Counted from the first letter of the stretch, positions 38,524 to 48,536 are shown. The stretch: DNA of 64,000 bases from Corallococcus sp. EGB (GCF_019968905.1 NZ_CP079946.1:1364001-1428000); one strand, 5' to 3'. The notes: generated by a model from the sequence alone, not told the origin. Translations and numbers: made by a program.

Positions 38524-39229
38524 TGTTTTTCATCCAGGTTGATTGGTATCCGGCGCCGAGATCGGAATGGTAGTCCGCTTGGCTGGCATTGTCTGGGGAG
38601 CGTATGTGCAGTATTGCTGCGCCAAGTTGAATTGCAGTTCGGACTCCAGGCCAAATGTCGTCATCCGAGCAGACCACGATGGTTGGTTCTTTGTCGCCAT
38701 GTGTGGCCAAATATACTAGGTCTGCGGTGATCATTGAGTCTACGAGTTTTTGTTCCGCTTTGTAGAGTAAGTCTTTTGTTTTGATTGTGCATGTGGTTGC
38801 GGGACATCTTCCGCTCTTGATGAGCTTGGCGATTCCTGAGAGCGCGCAACTTGAGTCCATGCAACCAGCTTCAGTGGGTTCCCTGCTTCGTAATGCTTGC
38901 GGAGGTTTTTTCTCGCGATATGTATGGAGTAGATGCCTTTTGGGTTCTGCTAGAAGGCTATAGGCTAGTTCGACTTGGACCCTTAGCGGTTGAGGGGCTG
39001 TGTCGATGTTAATGGCGTGCGGGAAGTTGGCTGCTACGTCGGCTGCCAGTTGTTGGGCTCGGCGGGTAGGGCCTTGTTCTTCATACCAACCGCCGTAAAG
39101 ACGAACCTGTACTCGTGTTGTTGTGGAGAGTGTCGGTTTGGCGGCGTCAAATATTGTGTCAACGGCTTTGAGCAGCGGTCCGCTGCGAGTCAAAGGTGCG
39201 ATGTTGTCGAAGTCGACAAGAATGTGCAT
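38513..39229 (-). CDS. NYN-domain (PIN-like) nuclease
   Basis: 238 residues. The start MHILVDFDNIAPL (D6, D8, N9) is the NYN signature, and the acidic positions DSMITAD (D164, D170) and VVCSDDDIWPG (D189-191) complete a PIN-like metal site; the last strand is AAILHIRS. Residues 123-147 add four cysteines (C123, C128, C142, C147) that could bind zinc. NYN proteins are usually ribonucleases. ATG 39229 starts at the signature; the frame upstream to 39535 reads as low-complexity Thr/Pro/Ser/Gln and is probably not translated. It is the first gene of the pair with the NACHT protein and is likely its effector. Confidence 0.78.
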   Translation of the reverse strand: MHILVDFDNIAPLTRSGPLLKAVDTIFDAAKPTLSTTTRVQVRLYGGWYEEQGPTRRAQQLAADVAANFPHAINIDTAPQPLRVQVELAYSLLAEPKRHLLHTYREKKPPQALRSREPTEAGCMDSSCALSGIAKLIKSGRCPATTCTIKTKDLLYKAEQKLVDSMITADLVYLATHGDKEPTIVVCSDDDIWPGVRTAIQLGAAILHIRSPDNASQADYHSDLGAGYQSTWMKNNGH

Positions 39230-39553
39230 TGGGCTGATTTGTCGAGGGGTGAGGGCGCTTTGGGGAGGATGGAATTTTAGTGTTGGCTGTGCGGTGGAGT
39301 CTAGGGGGTGTTCTTGCCTTGTGGTGGCGGAGTGATTTGTTGTGTGGTGTAGAGCGCTTTGGCTTTGGCGAAGGGGGCTGTGTTGGGTGGTATTGGCTTT
39401 TGGGGGCGGCGGTCGGGTGGGTGATGGTGTTGAATGTAATGGGCGACTTTGCTTGGTTGATGCGCGCTTTTGGTGGTAGTACCCCTTGATTTGGGGGCTG
39501 CTGTATGGATGGCCTTGTTTTGCCGAGTATGCCATTCTGTGCCTTGGTTTTCT
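39230..39553. other. gene-free 324-base stretch, strongly G+T-rich on the + strand, upstream of the NYN gene
   Basis: By hand count, 39241-39480 has G 111, T 80, C 25, A 24, i.e. about 80% G+T. The nuclease gene reads off the other strand, so any leader RNA would be C+A-rich. Several G runs occur (for example GGGGG-N7-GGG near 39373-39387 and GGGGG-N8-GGG-T-GGG near 39402-39421). I see no coding pattern or clear promoter. Confidence 0.6.
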
Positions 39554-40327
39554 TCAGCCCTCGTCCTCCGCGCCCTTGCGCAGGCCCAGCATGCGGCGCA
39601 GCTCGCGCGCGGACTGGCGGCTCACCTCCACCGCGTGACCTCGCGCCGTGCGCGCCAGGTAGCCACCGGTCTCCAGTGGCTCCAGCCGCGTGACGTGCGC
39701 CAGGTTGAGCAGCGCGCGGCGGTGCACCCGGTGGAAGTGCTCGGCGGGCAGCTTGTCCGCCAGCTCGTTGAGCGTGAAGTCGGTGAGGAAGTCGCCCTGC
39801 GCGGTGAACACCGTCACCAGCTCGTCCTCCAGCGACGCGTGGGAGATGGCGTCTGGCGACACCAGCACCAGCCCCTGCCGCGTCGGGATGGGCAGCCGCG
39901 TCAGCGCCGGCTTCTCCGCCGAGGCCACCGGCGCCGTCACCGGAGCGGGCTTCACCCGCGTGGGCAGCCGCGCCCGCGCGCGCTCCAGCGCCTTCTGCAG
40001 CCGCGCCGCCTCCACGGGCTTGAGCACGTAGTCCACCGCGCCGTGCTCGAACGCGTTCACCGCGTGCTCCGCATGGGCGGTGCAGAAGATGACATGCGGC
40101 CCTCCCTCCGGCAGCAGCGCCATCGCGTCCAACCCGCTCAGGCCCGGCATGTGGATGTCCAGCAGCACCACGTCCACGCCGCCCGCGCGCACCGCCGCGA
40201 GCACCGAGTCGCCGTCCACCGCCTCGCCACAGACGCTCACGTCCGGCAGCGCGGCCAGCAGGCGCGCCAGGCGCCTCCTGGCCAGCAGTTCATCGTCGGC
40301 GATGAGGACGCGCAGGGGCTCTCTCAC
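39554..40327 (-). CDS. LytTR-family response regulator
   Basis: 257 residues. Receiver domain 1-120 (DDE at 11-13, phospho-acceptor D57 in VVLLDIHMPG, K in VLKPVEAARL), an Ala/Pro linker, and a C-terminal LytTR DNA-binding domain (HFHRVHRRALLNLAHVTRLE; ARTARGHAVEVSRQSARELR). Start GTG 40327 overlaps the kinase stop as GTGA. It should be phosphorylated by the kinase translated just before it. Its targets are unknown. Confidence 0.93.
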   Translation of the reverse strand: MREPLRVLIADDELLARRRLARLLAALPDVSVCGEAVDGDSVLAAVRAGGVDVVLLDIHMPGLSGLDAMALLPEGGPHVIFCTAHAEHAVNAFEHGAVDYVLKPVEAARLQKALERARARLPTRVKPAPVTAPVASAEKPALTRLPIPTRQGLVLVSPDAISHASLEDELVTVFTAQGDFLTDFTLNELADKLPAEHFHRVHRRALLNLAHVTRLEPLETGGYLARTARGHAVEVSRQSARELRRMLGLRKGAEDEG

Positions 40328-41382
40328 GTGAGGACTCCGGGTTGGGGGCCCTGGCGGGGCAGGGTGACGGTGACACGGGTGCGTCCGTCGGCGCTCTCCA
40401 GCGACAGGAGCGCGTGGCCGCCATACGCCAGCGCCAACCGCCGCTCCACCATGGGCAGGCCCACGCTGCCCTCGCGAGGGCCCTTGGACGCGCCCGGGTT
40501 GTCGATGGAGACGATGACCGCCCCCCCGCGCGCGACCACGCCCACGCTCAACGGGCCCCGGTGGCCGGCCGCCGGGCCGTGCTTCACCGCGTTCTCCGCC
40601 AGCGGCAGCAGCACCAGCGGCGGCACGGGCACGTCCGCCAGGCCGTCCGCCACGTCCACGCGCAGCTGGAACAGGTCCGGGTCGCGCAACAGGTGCAGGT
40701 CGAAGAGCGTGCGCATCAGCTCCAGCTCCTGCGACAGCGGCCAGGAGACGCTGCGCACGCCCGCGAGCACCGAGCGGAGCATCGTGGACAGCCGCAGCAC
40801 GGCGGCCTCGGCGACCGCGCCGTCCTCGCGGCACCACTCCGCGATGGCGTTGAGCGTGTTGAAGAGGAAGTGCGGATCCAGGTGGCTGCGCAGCGCCAGC
40901 AGCTGCGCCTGCTCCGCCTCCCAGGCGAAGCGGGTGGCGCGGGCCCGCTCGCGGGCCAGCGTCTCCTCGAAGCCGATGTCCCGCCCCAGCCCCCAGCCCG
41001 CGACGAGGAACAGGCCGCCGCAGATGGCCAGGTTGTATGGCTCCGACAGGAACGTGGGCTGCATCTGCGTGACGCGCGGCAGGGCGTAGCCCACGGACAG
41101 CACCACGCCGCTGCCCACCGCCGCATAGAGAAGCAGGCGGATGCCCCCGTGGCTCAGGTCCAGCCCTTCCGGGAACAGCACCCGGTACGACACGGGCGCC
41201 ACCGCGACGCACAGGAGGCACAGCAGGAGCCCGAGCCAGAACGCGCGCGGATCCAGGCTCCAGCGCACCTGCGCAGCGAGCAGCGGCAAGGACACCAGGA
41301 CGATGGGGACCAACCGCCACGGCGCGACGAGCGCGCGCAGCGTGGCGCGAACGATGGAGCCTTCCGACGACGTCTCCGGCAT
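40324..41382 (-). CDS. LytS/YehU-type sensor histidine kinase
   Basis: 352 residues. Four to five membrane helices in the first 150 residues with very short loops, then a coiled linker (EETLARERARATRFAWEAEQ) and the His_kinase domain with LDPHFLFNTLNAIAEW (phosphorylated His, about 183-199) and an HATPase_c domain (LLPLAENAVKHG; GSVGLPMVERRLALAYGG). ATG 41382 starts just before the first helices. Partner LytTR regulator overlaps by four bases downstream. A 37-codon hydrophobic peptide gene lies 31 bases upstream on the same strand. Confidence 0.92.
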   Translation of the reverse strand: MPETSSEGSIVRATLRALVAPWRLVPIVLVSLPLLAAQVRWSLDPRAFWLGLLLCLLCVAVAPVSYRVLFPEGLDLSHGGIRLLLYAAVGSGVVLSVGYALPRVTQMQPTFLSEPYNLAICGGLFLVAGWGLGRDIGFEETLARERARATRFAWEAEQAQLLALRSHLDPHFLFNTLNAIAEWCREDGAVAEAAVLRLSTMLRSVLAGVRSVSWPLSQELELMRTLFDLHLLRDPDLFQLRVDVADGLADVPVPPLVLLPLAENAVKHGPAAGHRGPLSVGVVARGGAVIVSIDNPGASKGPREGSVGLPMVERRLALAYGGHALLSLESADGRTRVTVTLPRQGPQPGVLT

Positions 41383-41413
41383 GCGGAAGGCGGATGCTAC
41401 ACCGCCCCGCGTC

Positions 41414-41527
41414 CTACCGCTGGGGGACGGTCGCGGGGACGAACTCCAGGACGAACGTCCCGGCGAGGACCGCGGGGAAGAAGAGGACAGCAAGCATGGA
41501 CAAGAGCGGCGAGCGCAGTGAGAACAT
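41414..41527 (-). CDS. 37-residue single-helix membrane peptide
   Basis: A short open frame starting at ATG 41527 with GGAGG nine bases upstream. The product begins MFSLRSPLLSMLAVLFF, continues PAVLAGTFVLEFVPATVPQR, and forms one hydrophobic helix with a positively charged start, or a signal-peptide-like leader. All but about three codons end in G or C, as in real genes here. It is 31 bases before the sensor kinase gene, so probably in one transcript. It may be a signal or regulator of that kinase; unproven. Confidence 0.55.
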   Translation of the reverse strand: MFSLRSPLLSMLAVLFFPAVLAGTFVLEFVPATVPQR

Positions 41528-41602
41528 GAGGGGCGCCTCCAGTGTCCGTGAAACATGCCCACGCACTCTGGCAGCGACCTGGTGCCCTTGCTGGGAGGGT
41601 TG

Positions 41603-41625
41603 CCCCGGCCGTCGAGGGGCCGGGG
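41603..41625 (-). terminator. GC-rich hairpin after hemG (possible terminator)
   Basis: CCCCGGCC-N7-GGCCGGGG, perfect 8-bp arms, 12 bases past the hemG stop codon. No T tract follows on the minus strand, so termination would be weak or factor-dependent. Confidence 0.35.
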
Positions 41626-41636
41626 TGAGCGGTCGC

Positions 41637-43154
<1,518 letters not shown>

Positions 43155-43165
43155 TTAATAAAGGC

Positions 43166-43855
43166 ATGCGCTATGTCATCACGGGAGCAAGCCGTGGCAT
43201 TGGTTTCGAGTTCGTGCAGCAGTTGCTGCGGCGGGGAGAAACCGTGGATGCGGGTGTGCGGGCTCCGGAGCTGGCGCGCCGGCTGGAGCCGCTGCTGCTG
43301 GAGGCAGGCACCCGCCTGCGGATCCACACGCTGGACGTCACCCGCGCGGACAGCGTGCGTGCGTTCGCGGAGCGCATCTGCCGCGAGCCGGTGGACGTGC
43401 TCATCAACAACGCGGGCGTGGCCGGCCAGTGGGCGGGGCTGCATGAGCTGGACTACGAGGACCTGGCGCGCACCCTGGAGGTGAACGCGCTCGGGCCGCT
43501 GCGCATCACCTCCGCGCTGCTGCCCGCGCTGCGCCAGGGGATGGGGCGGAAGGTGGCGAACGTCACCTCGCGCATGGGGTCGCTCTCCAGCAACACGGAG
43601 GGCGGCGCGTACGCCTACCGCATGTCCAAGGCCGCGCTGAACATGGGCGTGCGCTCCATGTCCAACGACCTGCGCCGCGAGGGCCTCGCGTTCGTGCTGC
43701 TGCATCCGGGTTGGGTGCAGACGGACATGGGCGGCCAGGACGCGCCGCTGCCACCGGAGGAGTCCGTGCGCGGGATGTTGCAGGTCATCGACAGCATCTC
43801 GCTGGAGCACTCCGGCCGTTTCTTCGACTACGAGGGCGCCGAGGTGCCCTGGTAG
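43166..43855 (+). CDS. csgA: C-factor/C-signal protein CsgA (short-chain dehydrogenase family)
   Basis: 229 residues, the exact length of M. xanthus p25 CsgA. NAD-binding TGASRGIGFEF with T6 and R10, NNAG at 81-84, S135 in VTSRMGS, and YRMSK with Y151 and K155; these are the residues shown in M. xanthus to matter for NAD binding and signalling. The C-terminal half gives the p17 surface signal after proteolysis in that species. CsgA governs rippling, aggregation and sporulation in fruiting-body development. Start ATG 43166 follows AATAAAGGC. A hairpin 41 bases past the stop may end the transcript. Confidence 0.93.
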   Translation: MRYVITGASRGIGFEFVQQLLRRGETVDAGVRAPELARRLEPLLLEAGTRLRIHTLDVTRADSVRAFAERICREPVDVLINNAGVAGQWAGLHELDYEDLARTLEVNALGPLRITSALLPALRQGMGRKVANVTSRMGSLSSNTEGGAYAYRMSKAALNMGVRSMSNDLRREGLAFVLLHPGWVQTDMGGQDAPLPPEESVRGMLQVIDSISLEHSGRFFDYEGAEVPW

Positions 43856-43896
43856 TGCTCCTCGGGGACAGGGTCACTGTCCTCGGATGAACACCC

Positions 43897-43916
43897 GCCT
43901 GCTCCTGGGAGCAGGC
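43897..43916 (+). terminator. hairpin after csgA (possible terminator)
   Basis: GCCTGCTCC-TG-GGAGCAGGC, perfect arms (about 7 bp usable with a 6-base loop). No T run follows, so the call is weak. Confidence 0.4.
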
Positions 43917-44004
43917 AGGCAGCCCCGGGGTGTGAGGCCCGTGCTGGCGCCTGCCTGCCTTCATCCCCATCTCGTCGCGGGGACGTGCGCGGGGGAGGGG
44001 TGGA

Positions 44005-46422
44005 ATGGCGTGGCGGCGGTGGGGGCCCACGGCGTGGGTGGCGGCGTGTCTCGTGGCGTGTGGTCCGGGCGCGTCCACGCCGAAGCAGGGCGCAGTGACG
44101 CCGGACGACGTTCCGGTGACGCCCGTGACGCCGCCGGCCCCTCCACCCGAAGAGCAAACGTCTCCGCCGCCCGGGCCCCCACCGGACGAGGCTCCGCCTC
44201 CCGACGAGACGGCGGAGGAGCCGCCCCCGCAAGAGGAGGTGCCACCGGTGCTGACGGCCTGCGCGCCGGAGCCCGCGGCGGACGCCTCCGTGCCCGAGTC
44301 CGAGCGCGCGGCCCGCCACGACTACGCCTGCACCGGCATCGCGCTGGAGGGCTCACTGGTCTCGACGGTAGGCAGGCCGGTAGCGAATGCCGTGGTGAAG
44401 GTGGGGGACGCTCAGGCGCGCACGGATGCGAGCGGCCACTTCCGCTTCCCCGTGTTGCCCCGGCACAACCGGCTGCTCACGGTGGAGGCGGAGGGCTTCC
44501 GTCCGGCGGTGGTCGCGGTGGAGCTGCGCAAGAGCCTCACGGAGACGCGCGTGACGCTGCCGCCGGTGCGCCTGTCGCCGAAGGACGGCGTGCGGATGCT
44601 CTTCGCGGGTGACGTGTCGCTGGGCCGGCGCTTCCTGGATCCAGACGACGCCACGCCGCGCAACCAGCTTCCCCGGGACAACCCTGCGGCGCTCATCCGC
44701 GTGTCGGAGCCGCTGCCGGGCACGAAGGCTGTCTTCGCGCACGTGCGGCCCTACTTCCAGGCGGCGGACTTCCGCGCCGTGAACCTGGAGACGCCGGTGA
44801 CGGACCACCCGGCGACGCCGCATGACGAGAAGGCCTATGCGTTCTTCACGCTGCCCGGCTCGCTGCCCGCGCTGCCATGGCTGGGCGTGGACTACGTGAG
44901 CCTGGGCAACAACCACGTCTACGACTACCTGGCGCCGGGGCTGGCGGACACGCTCTCGCACGTGGCCGCGACGGGGATGGCCTACAGCGGCGCGGGGCAG
45001 AACGAGAACGAGGCCTTCGTACCGGCGCAGGTGTCGCTCTCGGGGGCGAACTACAGCCTCGTGTCCATGTGCTCCATCACCGGCAGCGCGCACGAACAGC
45101 AGTACGTCGCGGGCCCGAACCAGGGCGGCGCGGCGGACGCGCGGAACATGGCGCGGGTGTCCGCGCTGCTGGGCGCGGAGAAGGCACAGGGGCGCGTGCC
45201 GGTGGCGGTGCTGCACACCGGCGTCGAGTACAGCGTCCGGCCCTCCACCCCGACGGCGCAGCGGATGCGCGACCTGGTGGACGCGGGCGCGGGGCTCGTC
45301 ATCGCGCACCACCCGCACATCCCGCAGGGCTTCGCGCGCCACGAAGGCGTGCTGATGGCGCAGTCGCTGGGCAACTTCGCCTTCGACCAGGACCGCATGG
45401 AGACGATGGTGGGCCTGATGGCGGAGGTGGAGGCCACGGGCGCGCGCGTGGACCGCGCCCGCGCGGTGCCCGTCTACATCGAGGACTACCGCCCCCGGCC
45501 CGTCGCGGGCGACCTGGCGGACAGCTTCCTGCGCAACCTGGCGGAGCTGTCCCGCGAGGGCGCCGTGGAGCTGGTGCCCCAGTCCTCCTGGGGCGAATTG
45601 CTCCCTGAAGACAGACACGCGTCCGTGAGCGAGCGCACCGTGGACGTGCCGGTGACGGTGGATGGAAGCGGCCGCGCCACGGTGGACCTGCGGCCCCTGC
45701 GCCACGAAGGGGAGTCCGTGGCGGTGGCGACGCTCACGGGCGCGGACGTGACGGGCGTGAAGCTCAAGGCCGGGCGCGACGTGCTGTTGCACGGCGACTT
45801 CGAGGACCACGACGTGGACGACGACGCCAACGAGGCGGCCCGCTGGAGCGTGGGCCCGAACGCCGGCTACGTGTGCCAGGACGGGCCGCACCGGGGCGCC
45901 GCGGCGCTCTGTCAGCGGAGAGCGGCCAGCGACTCACGCGGCGCGGCGGTGAAGCTGGTCAACCGCTTCCGTCCGCCGGGCTTCGCGGAAGGGCCGCCCA
46001 ACCGCGACCTCACGGCGGTGGCGTGGCTGAAGGGGCAGGGCGGCGGTGCGTTCTTTGCGAAGGTGCAGTACCTGCCCGTGGAGTCGTACACCCTCTTCGG
46101 CGAGCAGACGCTGCTGCGCCACGACGGCGGCACCTACGACTGGACGCTGGTGGCGGAGGACCTGCACTTCCCCGCGGATCCGCTGAAGCCGGACCTGTGG
46201 AACGCGCCCTGGGCGCTGGACCTGACGCTCAACACCGCGCCCCCGAAGTCCGGCGAGGGCGTGACGGCGGTGGACGACCTGGCGCTGGTGGCCTGGGAGA
46301 AGCAGGCCACGGGCGGCACGCTCACGCAGCAGACGCCGCACGCGCGGGACTTCGTGCGCGTGGAGGCCAAGGCGGGCACGTACACGCTGCGCGTCACCTT
46401 CCGCGAGCACCGCGTGCCCTGA
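44005..46422 (+). CDS. CapA-like (poly-gamma-glutamate synthesis type) metallophosphatase-fold lipoprotein
   Basis: 805 residues. Lipoprotein signal (AACLVACG), a Pro/Glu-rich spacer at about 30-85, a carboxypeptidase-regulatory-like beta domain at about 110-185 (VGRPVANAVVKVGDAQARTD), then a CapA/PgsA-type domain at about 195-480: LFAGDVSLGRR, AVNLETPVTD, VDYVSLGNNHVYDY, VAVLHTGVEYS, VIAHHPHIPQGF, the last with the HxPH-like metal site. The last 300 residues are beta-rich with a DHDVDDDANE acidic patch, possibly a binding module. CapA domains act in anionic polymer export or cleavage; role here unknown. Confidence 0.78.
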   Translation: MAWRRWGPTAWVAACLVACGPGASTPKQGAVTPDDVPVTPVTPPAPPPEEQTSPPPGPPPDEAPPPDETAEEPPPQEEVPPVLTACAPEPAADASVPESERAARHDYACTGIALEGSLVSTVGRPVANAVVKVGDAQARTDASGHFRFPVLPRHNRLLTVEAEGFRPAVVAVELRKSLTETRVTLPPVRLSPKDGVRMLFAGDVSLGRRFLDPDDATPRNQLPRDNPAALIRVSEPLPGTKAVFAHVRPYFQAADFRAVNLETPVTDHPATPHDEKAYAFFTLPGSLPALPWLGVDYVSLGNNHVYDYLAPGLADTLSHVAATGMAYSGAGQNENEAFVPAQVSLSGANYSLVSMCSITGSAHEQQYVAGPNQGGAADARNMARVSALLGAEKAQGRVPVAVLHTGVEYSVRPSTPTAQRMRDLVDAGAGLVIAHHPHIPQGFARHEGVLMAQSLGNFAFDQDRMETMVGLMAEVEATGARVDRARAVPVYIEDYRPRPVAGDLADSFLRNLAELSREGAVELVPQSSWGELLPEDRHASVSERTVDVPVTVDGSGRATVDLRPLRHEGESVAVATLTGADVTGVKLKAGRDVLLHGDFEDHDVDDDANEAARWSVGPNAGYVCQDGPHRGAAALCQRRAASDSRGAAVKLVNRFRPPGFAEGPPNRDLTAVAWLKGQGGGAFFAKVQYLPVESYTLFGEQTLLRHDGGTYDWTLVAEDLHFPADPLKPDLWNAPWALDLTLNTAPPKSGEGVTAVDDLALVAWEKQATGGTLTQQTPHARDFVRVEAKAGTYTLRVTFREHRVP

Positions 46423-46431
46423 GCCCCTGCT

Positions 46432-47031
46432 TCACGGGAAGAGCAGCTGCGTCTTCCAGCCCGCGCCGTCACGCAGGTACACGTTGCGCTCGTGCAACCG
46501 GCTGGGGCGCGCGTGCCAGAACTCGATGCGGTCCGGCACCACGCGGAAGCCGCTCCAGTGCGGCGGGCGCTCCACCGCGCGCCCCTGGAAGCGCGCCTCC
46601 ACCTCCGCCACGCGCTGTGCCAGGAGCTCTCGCGAGGGCAGCTCCTCGCTCTGGAGGCTGGCCCACGCGCCAATCTGGCTGCCGCGCGCGCGGCTCTGGA
46701 AGTACGCGTCGGCTTCCGCGTCGCTCACCTGTTCCACGCGGCCCTCGATGCGCACCTGCTGCTCCAGGGGCTGCCAGAAGAAGCACAGCGCCGCGTACGG
46801 GTGCGCCCGGAGCTGCTGCCCCTTGCGGCTGTGGAAGTTGGTGAAGAAGACGAAGCCGCGCGCATCGAAGTCCTTGAGCAGGACCACGCGCGAGCTGGGG
46901 CGGCCCTGGTCGTCCACGGAGGCCACCACCATGGCGTTGGGGTCCACGGGGATTGCGGCCTTCGCCTGGGCGAAGAGGTCCGCGAAGCGCTGGATGGGGT
47001 CGGGAGGGATCGTCGTCACGCGGCGCACCAT
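46432..47031 (-). CDS. pdxH: pyridoxamine 5'-phosphate oxidase
   Basis: 199 residues. FMN-dependent oxidase of the PLP salvage pathway. Typical blocks: [24 protein letters not shown] (FMN site), [27 protein letters not shown], and the C-terminal [20 protein letters not shown]. Start ATG 47031; a longer in-frame start is less likely. Ends ten bases from the convergent CapA-like gene. In M. xanthus a homologous gene (fprA) is reported beside csgA, so this neighbourhood is partly preserved with the CapA-like gene between. Confidence 0.93.
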   Translation of the reverse strand: MVRRVTTIPPDPIQRFADLFAQAKAAIPVDPNAMVVASVDDQGRPSSRVVLLKDFDARGFVFFTNFHSRKGQQLRAHPYAALCFFWQPLEQQVRIEGRVEQVSDAEADAYFQSRARGSQIGAWASLQSEELPSRELLAQRVAEVEARFQGRAVERPPHWSGFRVVPDRIEFWHARPSRLHERNVYLRDGAGWKTQLLFP

Positions 47032-47102
47032 AGGAAACCGCGCCTCCCCGCGCACGTTCGCGGTTGACTCCCTGTCGGGACTCGCACGCAATGGCAGGTC
47101 TC

Positions 47103-48536
47103 ATGAAGATCCTCTTCATCGCCTCGGAGGTCACCCCCTTCTCGAAGACGGGGGGACTGGGCGACGTGGCCGGGGCCCTGCCCACGGCGCTGGCCGGGCT
47201 GGGACACGACGTGAAGATCGTCACGCCCCGCTACCAGGACGTGCGCAATACCGGACAGCTGCTGCCCACGGGACAGTCCCTGGTGCTGCGCTTCCCCTTC
47301 GGTGAGACGGGCGGCCCCATCCTGTCCGCGCGCCTCTCCGAACGGCTGGAGGTCCTCTTCCTGGAGAACGAGGCCTTCTACGGCGGCCGCAAGGGGTTCT
47401 ATGGCACCGCGGGCGGTGAGTTCGCGGACAACCCCCGCCGCTTCGCCTACCTGTGCGTGGGCGCGCTCCAGGCCGCGCAGCGCCTGCGCTTCTTCCCGGA
47501 CATCATCCACCTGCACGACTGGCAGACGGGCCTGGTCCCCGTGGCCCTGCGCCGCGGCTTCCAGGGCACGCCGCTCGCCCGCGCGAAGTGCGTCTTCACC
47601 ATCCACAACCTGGCCTACCAGGGGCAGTTCCCCAAGCACACCATGGAGGACCTGGGGCTGCCGTGGGACCTCTTCACGCCGGAGGGCGTGGAGTTCTACG
47701 ACCACGTCAACTTCCTCAAGGCGGGGCTCGTCTACTCCGAGGCGCTCACCACCGTGTCGCCCACGTACGCGCGTGAAATCCAGACGCCGGAGCAGGGCTA
47801 CGGGCTGGATGGCCTGCTGCGCCGCCGCTCGCACGCGCTCACCGGCATCATCAACGGCATCGACGCGCACGAGTGGAACCCCCGGACGGACTTCTTCCTG
47901 CCGGCGCGCTACGACCCGGAGGACATGACGGGCAAGGCCGTATGCAAGCGCGCGCTGCTGGAGCGCTTCGGCCTGCCCACGGAGGGCAACGCGCCGGTGT
48001 TCGGCATCGTCAGCCGGCTGGCGTGGCAGAAGGGCGTGGACCTGCTCCTGGAGACGCTGCCCTCGGCGCTCCAGGCGGACCTGAGGTTCGTGGCGGTGGG
48101 CAACGGCGACCCCGCGCTGGAGGAGGGGCTGCGGGCGTTGCAGGCGCGCTATCCGAAACAGGTGGGCGTGCACATCGGGTTCAACCCGGAATTGTCACAT
48201 CTGGTGGAGGCCGGGTCGGACTTCTTCCTCATGCCCAGCCGCTACGAGCCATGTGGGTTGAACCAGATGTATTCACTGCGCTACGGCACGGTGCCCATCG
48301 TCCGGGCCACGGGCGGGCTGGTGGACACGGTGGAGGGCGGGCTGGACGGCAACGGCATCCTCTTCGAGGCCTTCCACCGCTCGGCGCTCCTGGCGGCCAT
48401 CCGCCGGGCGCTCTCCCTGTACGCGGACCCCGGGCGGCTGGGGGACTTCCGGGTGCGGGGCATGGGGAAGGACTTCTCCTGGACCGCGTCCGCCCGGAAA
48501 TACGAAGCCCTCTTCCGCTCCCTGGTGGATGAATAG
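47103..48536 (+). CDS. glgA: glycogen synthase GlgA
   Basis: 477 residues, same length as the E. coli enzyme. GT5/GT-B fold: ADP-glucose-binding KTGGLGDVAGALP near the N-terminus (KxGGL), IIHLHDWQTGLVP, KAGLVYSEALTTVSPTYARE, IINGIDAHEWNPRTD, FGIVSRLAWQKGVDLL, and the C-terminal donor site PSRYEPCGLNQMYSLRYGT. Adds glucose from ADP-glucose to glycogen. ATG 47103 begins the typical first strand MKILFIASEV; ATG 47091 is an alternative four codons upstream. Confidence 0.96.
   Translation: MKILFIASEVTPFSKTGGLGDVAGALPTALAGLGHDVKIVTPRYQDVRNTGQLLPTGQSLVLRFPFGETGGPILSARLSERLEVLFLENEAFYGGRKGFYGTAGGEFADNPRRFAYLCVGALQAAQRLRFFPDIIHLHDWQTGLVPVALRRGFQGTPLARAKCVFTIHNLAYQGQFPKHTMEDLGLPWDLFTPEGVEFYDHVNFLKAGLVYSEALTTVSPTYAREIQTPEQGYGLDGLLRRRSHALTGIINGIDAHEWNPRTDFFLPARYDPEDMTGKAVCKRALLERFGLPTEGNAPVFGIVSRLAWQKGVDLLLETLPSALQADLRFVAVGNGDPALEEGLRALQARYPKQVGVHIGFNPELSHLVEAGSDFFLMPSRYEPCGLNQMYSLRYGTVPIVRATGGLVDTVEGGLDGNGILFEAFHRSALLAAIRRALSLYADPGRLGDFRVRGMGKDFSWTASARKYEALFRSLVDE

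Noticed and set aside
39230-39535. N-terminal extension of the NYN protein by 102 codons
   Set aside because: The extension would be a Thr/Pro/Ser/Gln low-complexity string produced by the G+T-skewed DNA, and the NYN fold begins at ATG 39229.
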